Assembly: GCA_021812905.1 (NCBI GenBank)
Contig: JAKAMM010000015.1
Coordinates: 1 to 13,735 of the forward strand
Source: Chloroflexota bacterium
GTDB taxonomy: Bacteria; Chloroflexota; Anaerolineae; Anaerolineales; Villigracilaceae
Length of the DNA: 13,735 nucleotides
Direction of reading: 5' to 3'
Shown: one piece after another, positions 7,855-12,792 of the stretch
How positions within the stretch are numbered: position 1 is the stretch's first letter
Layout: each line of letters starts with the position of its first letter
Notes under the pieces: generated by a model
Told to the model about the DNA's origin: nothing
Databases searched by the model: none
Seen by the model: the letters and a program-made list of their open reading frames with translations, nothing else
Translations under genes and position numbers: made by a program

Positions 7855-7941
7855 TGGTGCCGAAGAAGGGATTTGAACCCTTATGGGAGAACTCCCACTA
7901 CGCCCTGAACGTAGCGCGTCTGCCAATTCCGCCACTCCGGC
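7855..7941 (-). tRNA. tRNA-Leu (anticodon CAG)
   Basis: An 87-nt class II tRNA gene read on the minus strand. The acceptor arm GCCGGAG pairs with CTTCGGC (one G-U). The anticodon stem is CTACG/CGTAG with the 7-nt loop TTCAGGG, which places anticodon CAG at 34-36. The long variable arm TGGGAGTTCTCCCA is typical of leucine and serine tRNAs, and the T arm is AAGGG-TTCAAAT-CCCTT. The 3' CCA is encoded at 7855-7857. It decodes CUG and has its own promoter upstream and terminator downstream, so it is transcribed alone. Confidence 0.96.
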
Positions 7942-7956
7942 TTGGTTGCGTTGCCA

Positions 7957-7984
7957 ATTCTATCTCAATTGATTGTTTTGTCAA
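7957..7984 (-). promoter_or_regulatory. promoter of tRNA-Leu
   Basis: On the minus strand a perfect TTGACA (7979-7984) and TAGAAT (7957-7962) are 16 bp apart. The predicted start lies a few bases upstream of the mature tRNA 5' end at 7941. Directly upstream is a 13-bp tandem repeat (7985-7997 and 7998-8010, one mismatch). Confidence 0.75.
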
Positions 7985-8019
7985 CCTGAACGCCATCCCT
8001 GAACGCTATCCGCACACAA

Positions 8020-8112
8020 TCAAGTAGAAAAAATGAGACGGGTTTCTGCTGTCTCATCGTGATCATAAATTTGTTGATTCTCAATTGGGATTACTACGCG
8101 GCCAAATGACAT
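8020..8112 (-). CDS. candidate 30-residue small protein with a terminator inside its frame
   Basis: The product would be MSFGRVVIPIENQQIYDHDE then TAETRLIFST. It matches nothing I recognise. Support is contextual: a strong ribosome binding site AGAGGAG ends 6 nt before this ATG (a second ATG lies one codon upstream), a plausible promoter lies about 40 bp further up, and an intrinsic terminator lies at its 3' end. Oddly, the terminator stem (8033-8057) and its U-run (8028-8032) fall inside the last third of the frame, and the TGA (8020-8022) lies beyond the U-run. Most transcripts would therefore end without a stop codon. The frame may be a truncated relic, a real gene made from a non-stop message, or chance. 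Confidence 0.35.
   Translation of the reverse strand: MSFGRVVIPIENQQIYDHDETAETRLIFST
8028..8057 (-). terminator. intrinsic terminator, minus strand
   Basis: On the minus strand ATGAGAC pairs perfectly with GTCTCAT (7 bp) over an 11-nt loop and is followed by a run of T (8028-8033, counting the last stem base). It ends whatever transcript begins near 8147, that is the 30-residue candidate gene. Confidence 0.6.
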
Positions 8113-8153
8113 CATGTACTCCTCTGTTTTTGGAAAACGAAAACGATACAAAA

Positions 8154-8182
8154 ATTTTATCAAATTATGATATTTAAGTCAC
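8154..8182 (-). promoter_or_regulatory. putative promoter of the 30-residue candidate gene
   Basis: On the minus strand GTGACT (8177-8182) and TAAAAT (8154-8159) are separated by exactly 17 bp in a very AT-rich segment. The start would be near 8147, leaving a leader of about 35 nt before the strong ribosome binding site. Confidence 0.4.
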
Positions 8183-8447
8183 GTGCCATTTATCAAAAAG
8201 CAAGCACTACAAGCCGTAAAGCCTGCCCTGCTTTGGGTCTCATGCGTTCTGTTTTATTTTGGTTGCCTGGGTGAAAAGTGATTCGGCCAAAGTTGGTTCT
8301 TTGTCGCGCTTGTTGCTTACCAGTATAAACTGCTTTGTAAATGTCAAACCAGTTTGCAATCTGCGTACATTCCTAACAGTACCGTTAGGGGATATATCTT
8401 TTCGAGTTGAGAGTTGTTATATTAATTATAAAAGAAAGGAGTTTCCA
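8183..8447. promoter_or_regulatory. gene-poor region with an 18-bp operator-like palindrome
   Basis: An open frame runs through much of this stretch (from 8259), but it has no ribosome binding site and its peptide shows no family features, so I do not call it. At 8372-8389 lies CCTAACAGTACCGTTAGG, an 18-bp palindrome with 16 of 18 positions symmetric. A smaller one, CAAACCAGTTTG, is at 8345-8356. Both lie upstream of the small membrane-protein gene at 8448 and could bind a dimeric regulator. No clear -35/-10 pair was found, although AT-rich TATATT and TATAAA occur at about 8418-8431. Confidence 0.35.
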
Positions 8448-8570
8448 ATGTTCGCGATCGCAGTTTCAATCTGCCTGCTTCTGCTCCTTGCCCTCTCAGG
8501 CGCGGACCTGTTCGTCTCGAACCTCAGCTCAGACGAATTGAACAATATGGGTGTTGAGATTAAATCATGA
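8448..8570 (+). CDS. 40-residue membrane or secreted small protein
   Basis: The product starts MFAIAVSICLLLLLALSGAD and ends LNNMGVEIKS. One strongly hydrophobic helix spans about residues 2-20, followed by a polar, acidic tail, so it is either an inner-membrane microprotein or a short exported peptide. A near-ideal ribosome binding site AAAGGAG lies 6 nt before this ATG, and a strong intrinsic terminator follows 22 nt after the stop. The same frame is open back to 8259, but the ribosome binding site argues for this internal start. The gene stands alone between two minus-strand units. Function is unknown. Confidence 0.6.
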   Translation: MFAIAVSICLLLLLALSGADLFVSNLSSDELNNMGVEIKS

Positions 8571-8591
8571 TCGAAAACTCCCAATCATCCT

Positions 8592-8629
8592 AGCCCGGCG
8601 CACAGCTCAACGCGTCGGGCTTTTTATTT
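8592..8629 (+). terminator. strong intrinsic terminator after the 40-residue gene
   Basis: AGCCCGGCGC (8592-8601) pairs with GCGTCGGGCT (8612-8621) at all 10 positions (one G-U) around a 10-nt loop, followed by TTTTATTT. Confidence 0.85.
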
Positions 8630-8634
8630 AACGA

Positions 8635-8666
8635 GAAAAGCATCCTAATAAATCAGGAAGCTTTTC
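8635..8666 (-). terminator. hairpin downstream of groES
   Basis: GAAAAGC and GCTTTTC pair over 7 bp. After one mismatch TCCT and AGGA pair over 4 bp, around an 8-nt loop. It lies 22 bp after the groES stop. No separate U-run follows on the minus strand, so it is a likely 3' end or stabilising structure rather than a textbook terminator. Confidence 0.4.
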
Positions 8667-8688
8667 ATCAACAGCGGATATTGTTTAA

Positions 8689-8961
8689 TCAATTCAGGCG
8701 GGCCAGAATATCGTTTGCTTCAAGCAAAAGATAATCCACCCCATCCATCTTAAATTCGGTGCCGCCATATTTGGCGAACAGAACTTTGTCATTCGCTTTT
8801 AACTTGATGCTTTCATCATCTCCGACCGCTACGACCTTACCGGTCTGCGGTTTTTCCTTCGCAGTTTCGGGTAAAAGCAAACCCGAAGCAGTCTTGCTTT
8901 CCTGTTCCAGCGGGCGGATCAGGATACGCGTGCCAAGTGGTTGAATTTTAACGTCAGACAT
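8689..8961 (-). CDS. groES: co-chaperonin GroES (Cpn10)
   Basis: A 90-residue Cpn10, the seven-subunit lid of the GroEL folding chamber. It starts MSDVKIQPLGTRILIRPL, the usual first beta strands. The mobile loop that touches GroEL is at about residues 19-35 (EQESKTASGLLLPETAK), with the hydrophobic GLLLP core. VVAVGDD and YGGTEFKMDGVDYLLL follow, and the ending is ANDILARL. I choose the ATG at 8961 because GGAGG lies just upstream of it; a TTG four codons earlier would overlap that ribosome binding site. groEL is not adjacent, and the gene instead follows a glutaredoxin by 15 nt, so the two are very likely co-transcribed. Confidence 0.95.
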   Translation of the reverse strand: MSDVKIQPLGTRILIRPLEQESKTASGLLLPETAKEKPQTGKVVAVGDDESIKLKANDKVLFAKYGGTEFKMDGVDYLLLEANDILARLN

Positions 8962-8976
8962 GGATACCTCCAAAAA

Positions 8977-9231
8977 TTATTTGATGTTGAGCATTTGGTC
9001 GATCTGAGGGCGATTAAATCCCACGATGATTTTGCCGCCAATATCAATGACCGGTACGCCCATCTGGCCTGAACGCCGCACCATATCCCGTGCAGCAGCC
9101 TGGTCGCGACTTACGTCGATATCGGTGAACTTGACGCCCTGCTCGCGGAAATATTTCTTGGCCGAGTTGCAAAATGAGCAGGTCGGCGTGCTGAATACGA
9201 TCACTTTTGGCTGGCTTTTTACATCAGTCAT
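8977..9231 (-). CDS. glutaredoxin-like thiol-disulfide oxidoreductase
   Basis: An 84-residue thioredoxin-fold protein of the small glutaredoxin/NrdH type. The redox motif CSFC is at 18-21 in STPTCSFCNSAKKYF. The cis-proline loop GVPVIDI (Pro60) and the GF pair (71-72), both expected for binding a glutathione- or thioredoxin-like partner, are present. Proteins of this size reduce disulfides in the cytoplasm, for example in ribonucleotide reductase or repair enzymes. The ribosome binding site GGAGGT lies 5 nt before the ATG at 9231. A GTG one codon upstream would be too close to it. It is followed by groES after 15 nt, suggesting a small stress operon. The exact partner is unknown. Confidence 0.9.
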   Translation of the reverse strand: MTDVKSQPKVIVFSTPTCSFCNSAKKYFREQGVKFTDIDVSRDQAAARDMVRRSGQMGVPVIDIGGKIIVGFNRPQIDQMLNIK

Positions 9232-9329
9232 CACATACCTCCAAAATCCAATTTATTATGTAGATGCCGATACTAATAAAAAGTTACACGATGAAATATC
9301 AACCCGTTATTGAAGTCACTTACATCTAC

Positions 9330-9366
9330 CTACCGAATGGTCGGTAGAATTATTTTAGGATATAAT
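9330..9366 (+). promoter_or_regulatory. acyl-CoA dehydrogenase promoter with perfect 18-bp operator palindrome
   Basis: CTACCGA-ATGG-TCGGTAG (9330-9347) has perfect 7-bp arms and a 4-bp centre. TATAAT follows at 9361-9366. The -35 position, about 17 bp upstream (9338-9343), falls inside the palindrome and is a poor hexamer (TGGTCG). TACCGA/TCGGTA palindromes are a common binding pattern of TetR-family regulators, including those that control fatty-acid genes, so repression released by an acyl-CoA or similar ligand is likely. No TetR gene is in the window. Confidence 0.65.
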
Positions 9367-9397
9367 CCCAACATTCACAGACCGCCGGAGCCAATGC

Positions 9398-10609
9398 ATG
9401 GATTTTTCCCTTTCGCAGGAACACGTCATGGTACAAAAAATGGTGCGCGATTTCGCCCAAAAAGAAATCGGCCCTGTCATCAAGGAATATGACCGCAAGC
9501 AGGAGCCCATTCCCTTCGCGCTCAAACGCATGGGCGAACTCGGCATCCTCGGCTTATGCTTCCCCGTCCGTTACGGCGGCCAGGGCATGGACTATCTCTC
9601 GCTCGGTCTGGCCTGTGAAGAACTCGAAGCCATGGACACTTCGTTGCGTGTGGCAATGTCTGTCCATACCGGCTTATGCTCGATGAATCTTTTTCAGTGG
9701 GGAACGGAAGAACAGAAGCGAAACTTTCTCATTCCACTTGCAAAAGGCGAAAAGATCGGATGCGGCGCTTTTACGGAGCCCGGCATGGGATCCGATGTAG
9801 CCGCGATGCGCACCTCTGCAAAACGCGACGGCGACTTCTACATCCTGAATGGCGAAAAGATGTGGATATCGCTCGCCTCCAAAGCGGACCTGGTGATGGT
9901 CACCGTTAAAACGAATCCGTCTGCCAAGAAAGCCTCAGACGGACTCTCGACCTTCATCGTTGACCTGCACAGCGACGGCGTAAAGACCGGTGACTTGCAC
10001 GGAAAACTCGGGGTGCGCGCCGGGGCAACCGGCTGGATTTCATTTACTGACTTAAAAGTTCCGGTTGCGAATCGCATCGGCGAAGAGGGCGAAGGATTCA
10101 AGATCACCATGTCCGGCTTCGATCACGGACGTTACACAGTGGCCTCCGGCGCGACGGGCATCATCCGCGCTTCATTGGAAGCCAGTGTGAAGTACGCAAA
10201 GACGCGCCAGACATTTGGCAAGCCGATCGCGGAATATCAACTCATTCAAGAAAAGATCGCCAGGATGTCGCAGGATTACGAGATTGCGCGATTGCTTTAT
10301 TATCAAGTTGGCTGGCTGAAGAATCAAGGTAAGCGTTGCACGCGCGAGACGTCTTATGCCAAGAAATTCGCCACGGAAGCATCCTTCAGCGCGGCCAACG
10401 ATGCGATCCAAATCCACGGCGCGTACGGATATTCCGATGAGTACGATGTCGAGCGATATCTGCGCAACTCCAAAGGCGCGATGATTTACGAAGGCTCAAG
10501 CGAAATTCAGACATTGATCCAGGCTGGCTACGCGCTCGGCGAACGAAGCGACAAGCCTTTGCGCTGTGAACTGCCTGCTTATGATGCAGACAATTGGCAG
10601 AAAGAATAG
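9398..10609 (+). CDS. acyl-CoA dehydrogenase
   Basis: A 403-residue FAD flavoenzyme that makes the 2,3 double bond of an acyl-CoA and passes electrons to electron-transfer flavoprotein. The N-terminal helical domain covers about 1-120. The FAD segment [17 protein letters not shown] is at 123-139 and [12 protein letters not shown] at 156-167, in the beta-barrel middle domain. The C-terminal helices include [14 protein letters not shown] (241-254), [12 protein letters not shown] (270-281), IQIHGAYGY (338-346) and the catalytic base Glu365 in [10 protein letters not shown]. The usual HGGxGY is HGAYGY here. GGAG lies 7 nt before the ATG; an ATG at 9394 is out of frame. etfBA encodes its electron acceptor and lies 2.2 kb downstream across an accessory patch. 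Chain-length or branched-chain preference cannot be read from sequence alone. Confidence 0.96.
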   Translation: MDFSLSQEHVMVQKMVRDFAQKEIGPVIKEYDRKQEPIPFALKRMGELGILGLCFPVRYGGQGMDYLSLGLACEELEAMDTSLRVAMSVHTGLCSMNLFQWGTEEQKRNFLIPLAKGEKIGCGAFTEPGMGSDVAAMRTSAKRDGDFYILNGEKMWISLASKADLVMVTVKTNPSAKKASDGLSTFIVDLHSDGVKTGDLHGKLGVRAGATGWISFTDLKVPVANRIGEEGEGFKITMSGFDHGRYTVASGATGIIRASLEASVKYAKTRQTFGKPIAEYQLIQEKIARMSQDYEIARLLYYQVGWLKNQGKRCTRETSYAKKFATEASFSAANDAIQIHGAYGYSDEYDVERYLRNSKGAMIYEGSSEIQTLIQAGYALGERSDKPLRCELPAYDADNWQKE

Positions 10610-10610
10610 A

Positions 10611-10646
10611 ACACGGATGATGCAGATTCAACAGATTTACACGGAT
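10611..10646. repeat. short imperfect direct repeat after the acyl-CoA dehydrogenase gene
   Basis: ACACGGAT occurs at 10611-10618 and 10639-10646 with CAGATT twice between them (10623-10628 and 10632-10637). No hairpin with a U-run is seen, so I do not call it a terminator. Confidence 0.4.
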
Positions 10647-10727
10647 ATTATCAAAATTTTTTCGGAAACTTATCAAAGACAAATGGTGACAATAATATGA
10701 ATACGCGTAACCTCCATCACCCGTCCT

Positions 10728-10778
10728 TCGGACAAACCCCTGCGCTGTGAACTACCCGCGTATGATGATAAGGTATAG
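10728..10778 (+). pseudogene. 3' relic of a second acyl-CoA dehydrogenase gene
   Basis: Read from TCG at 10728 this stretch encodes [16 protein letters not shown] and a TAG stop. The intact upstream gene has [16 protein letters not shown] at residues 384-399. Thirteen residues match in a row. The DNA differs at most of those codons (AAA for AAG, CCC for CCT, CTG for TTG, CTA for CTG, CCC for CCT, GCG for GCT), always silently. This is the mark of a paralogue that stayed functional for a long time and was later lost, not of a recent duplication. Similarity stops before the TCG, so only the last codons survive. It marks a deletion or insertion boundary next to the toxin-antitoxin pair. Confidence 0.8.
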
Positions 10779-10802
10779 CAAAGTTAAGTATTAAGTGTCA
10801 AA

Positions 10803-10848
10803 TTTCAGGTAATATGGAGTTACGCTAAAATACAAGTGTAATAAGGAG
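10803..10848 (+). promoter_or_regulatory. promoter and ribosome binding site of the DUF433/DUF5615 pair
   Basis: TTTCAG (10803-10808) and TAAAAT (10826-10831) are 17 bp apart; the -35 match is poor. AAGGAG (10843-10848) lies 6 nt before the ATG. Upstream, TTAAGT is repeated in tandem at 10784-10789 and 10791-10796, a possible site for autorepression by the antitoxin. Confidence 0.45.
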
Positions 10849-10854
10849 AAAGCC

Positions 10855-11160
10855 ATGGTACTCAAAACTCTCGACGAACATATTGAAATCACACCTGGAA
10901 TAAAAGGTGGGCGTCCACGTATTGCAGGCCATCGTATAACTGTACAGAATGTTGTCATCTGGCATGAATGGCTTGGACACGCCGTAGACGAAATTGCCAA
11001 TGACTACAACCTAAGCATCGGGGATGTTTACGCCGCGCTTGCGTACTATCACGATCACCGCGAAGAAATCGACAAGGACATAAAAGACGACGAAGAGTTC
11101 GTTGAAGCAATGAAAAAAGAAATCCCTTCAAAGTTAAACAAGAAACTTTATGGCGATTAA
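10855..11160 (+). CDS. DUF433 antitoxin-like protein
   Basis: A 101-residue protein with a DUF433 domain over about residues 8-75. The signature GGRPRIAGHRITVQNVVIWH is at 18-37, then DEIANDYNLSIGDVYAALAYYHDHREEID, a helix-turn-helix-like arrangement. A charged C-terminal tail (KDIKDDEEFVEAMKKEIPSK) follows. Such tails typically wrap the partner toxin. DUF433 proteins are predicted VapB-like antitoxins that pair with DUF5615 PIN-like proteins, and the next gene is exactly that. The two genes overlap by 11 nt, so they are translated together. The antitoxin probably binds its own promoter. The role in this cell is inferred from family pairing, not shown by sequence. Confidence 0.9.
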   Translation: MVLKTLDEHIEITPGIKGGRPRIAGHRITVQNVVIWHEWLGHAVDEIANDYNLSIGDVYAALAYYHDHREEIDKDIKDDEEFVEAMKKEIPSKLNKKLYGD

Positions 11161-11476
11161 ATTCTATTGCGACGAGCATATTCATCCTGCAATTGCCAAT
11201 GCCTTGCGGAAACGCGGTATAGATATATTGAGCGCGCAAGAAGCAGGTATGTTGGGCGTTTCTGATGAAAAACATCTGCAGTTCGCAATAACACAAAAGA
11301 GAATAATTTTCACCCAGGATACTGATTTTCTTCGTCTTCACAAAACGGGGATTGCTCATCATGGAATTATTTACGCACACCAAAGAAAAACCATAGGTGA
11401 AATCATTCAAGGGCTGATTTTGGTTTATCAAGTCAAAGCCGAGGAAGAGATGCAAAACCACGTTGAGTTCTTATAA
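11150..11476 (+). CDS. DUF5615 PIN-like toxin
   Basis: A 108-residue protein of the DUF5615 (PIN-like) family. The fold's acidic residues are in the expected places: CDEHI at 7-11 near the N-terminus, SDEKHLQFA at 38-46, and TQDTDF at 55-60. The family is related to VapC ribonucleases, which cut tRNA or other RNA with a metal ion held by such acidic residues. The conserved ANALRKRGIDILSAQEAGM segment (16-34) is also present. Its ATG overlaps the end of the DUF433 gene by 11 nt, giving a compact toxin-antitoxin operon. Nothing looks broken, so the pair is likely functional. Confidence 0.88.
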   Translation: MAIKFYCDEHIHPAIANALRKRGIDILSAQEAGMLGVSDEKHLQFAITQKRIIFTQDTDFLRLHKTGIAHHGIIYAHQRKTIGEIIQGLILVYQVKAEEEMQNHVEFL

Positions 11477-11481
11477 CATAG

Positions 11482-11586
11482 AGAGTCCCCTCTCCTGTTG
11501 CGGAACAAAAGGTTTTCAGTGCCATCGGGATTTTGGCAGTTCTCGCGGCAGATGTTTTAGTGATTGTGGCATGGATGAATGGATAA
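11482..11586 (+). pseudogene. C-terminal membrane-helix relic or tiny membrane protein
   Basis: Between the stop at 11479-11481 and the TAA at 11584-11586 an open frame encodes, near its end, AEQKVFSAIGILAVLAADVL and then VIVAWMNG. That is one long hydrophobic helix with a polar start, as at the C-terminus of a membrane protein. There is no ATG before the helix and no ribosome binding site. It may be the tail of a gene whose front is gone, like the acyl-CoA dehydrogenase relic on the other side of the toxin-antitoxin pair. Chance is possible for so short a frame. Confidence 0.35.
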
Positions 11587-11619
11587 GAAAATTTATTTAT
11601 TCATAAATTGAAAGTTCAG

Positions 11620-11625
11620 TACAAT
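11620..11625 (+). promoter_or_regulatory. putative -10 box of the TIR gene
   Basis: TACAAT 14 bp before the ATG at 11640; the hexamer 17 bp upstream (TTATTC) is poor. The predicted start is about 7 nt before the ATG and no good ribosome binding site is seen, so the message could be almost leaderless and weakly translated. Confidence 0.35.
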
Positions 11626-11639
11626 CATAGGTTCCTACT

Positions 11640-12779
11640 ATGCAACAAATCTTTATTTCATATTCACGGTTAGACGAATCTCCAGCAATGAAATTATATG
11701 ATTCTTTATCGAGGCAAGGGTTTTCACCTTGGCTTGATAAGATGTCATTGCTGCCGGGACAAACTTGGGAAAGCGAGATTAAGAACGCTATCCAGAAATC
11801 AAATTTTGTAATATTGCTTCTCTCAAGAAACTCTCTCGACAAGCAAGGCTACTTCCATAAAGAAATAAGGCTTGCCCTTGATGCGCTTGAAACAATACCT
11901 TCTGGAAAAATATTTCTTATCCCAGCACGCTTAGATTCATGTGATGTACCTGCATTTTTACGAACGGTTCAATGGGTAGACCTGTTTCCTAATTGGGATG
12001 ATGGATATAAAAAAATACAGGGTGCTCTTTTTTACCAACGCACGCAGGAATCTCTGTCTAAACCAATTGAAGAACTTTCTCCTCTTCCAAATGACATAAA
12101 AATCATCGCTCCTGCAAAAAATTTACCTTCAAATATCCTATCGCTTTCAGGACATTGGATAGGGCGCTGGGGAGAGACACTACCCAGTCAACTTATTGTA
12201 GAAAGAATTGAAGTAGAAAGTGCAATGATAGTTTATTCATGGGGCGAACACTTGTCGGGCAAATTTAACGAAGGTTGGAGTAGGGAAGAAGCAAAAGTTA
12301 CTTCCCTTGGAACGATTGAATTTGGAGAAGGCGTCAAGTTTACATTTAAGATCGACAAATCTGGCAATAAATTATATGGGACAAGGAAAAGATTACAGGA
12401 CACAAGCAACATAATTATGAGCAGAAAGGAAACTGTAGAGAACAGTAAAGATATAACATATGAGCTTTTCGGCCATTTTCTTTCTGAGTGGGTAGAGATT
12501 GAGCGCATAGTGAGTGAGATCGCAATCATGAACATGAATAAATTATCCCCTAAATACCAAGCTGTTGCACATATGGGAACATCAATAGTGGCACGAGATC
12601 TTGCTAGAATTGGCATAATCCCTCCAGAGATGGCAAAGACTATTGCTGAATTAAGAGATTTGCGAAATATGACTCTGCATGGAGCAGATGATTTTAGAAA
12701 ATCAATAACGAATGAAATAGTATATAAAGCAAATTTTATCCTTGACGAGTTAAAAAAAGTCATTAACACACCATCCTAA
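11640..12779 (+). CDS. TIR-domain protein with beta-rich middle and HEPN-like C-terminus
   Basis: A 379-residue protein. Residues 1-130 form a bacterial TIR domain: IFISYSRLD (4-12), LYDSLSRQGFSPWLDK (19-34), and GQTWESEIKNAIQKSNFVIL (40-59). In the last segment E44/E46 sit where TIR NADases carry their catalytic glutamate. LLSRNSLDKQGYFHKEI follows. Residues about 168-265 look beta-rich (LSGHWIGRWGETLPSQLIVE, MIVYSWGEHLSG, LYGTRKR), as in lipocalin-like barrels. Residues about 275-378 are helical with LRDLRNMTLHG (339-349). R342-N-M-T-L-H347 fits the RX4H motif of HEPN ribonucleases. The gene is AT-rich (20 of 60 bases G+C at 12361-12420, against 36 of 60 at 13081-13140 in etfB), which suggests transfer. 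Defence by cell suicide is the likely role (inference). It ends 13 nt before etfB. Confidence 0.85.
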   Translation: MQQIFISYSRLDESPAMKLYDSLSRQGFSPWLDKMSLLPGQTWESEIKNAIQKSNFVILLLSRNSLDKQGYFHKEIRLALDALETIPSGKIFLIPARLDSCDVPAFLRTVQWVDLFPNWDDGYKKIQGALFYQRTQESLSKPIEELSPLPNDIKIIAPAKNLPSNILSLSGHWIGRWGETLPSQLIVERIEVESAMIVYSWGEHLSGKFNEGWSREEAKVTSLGTIEFGEGVKFTFKIDKSGNKLYGTRKRLQDTSNIIMSRKETVENSKDITYELFGHFLSEWVEIERIVSEIAIMNMNKLSPKYQAVAHMGTSIVARDLARIGIIPPEMAKTIAELRDLRNMTLHGADDFRKSITNEIVYKANFILDELKKVINTPS

Positions 12780-12792
12780 ACGGAGGAACATT

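Noticed and set aside
8259..8447. N-terminal extension of the 40-residue gene (start at 8259)
   Set aside because: The extension has no ribosome binding site and an unlikely composition, and it runs through operator-like palindromes. AAAGGAG right before 8448 supports the short form.
8962..8973. Longer GroES starting at a TTG at 8973 (MEVS...)
   Set aside because: The TTG overlaps the GGAGG ribosome binding site that serves the ATG at 8961; the family N-terminus fits MSDVKIQPLG.
11481..11496. Terminator after the DUF5615 gene (GAGAG...CTCTC)
   Set aside because: The stem is about 5 bp and no U-run follows, so it does not qualify as an intrinsic terminator.
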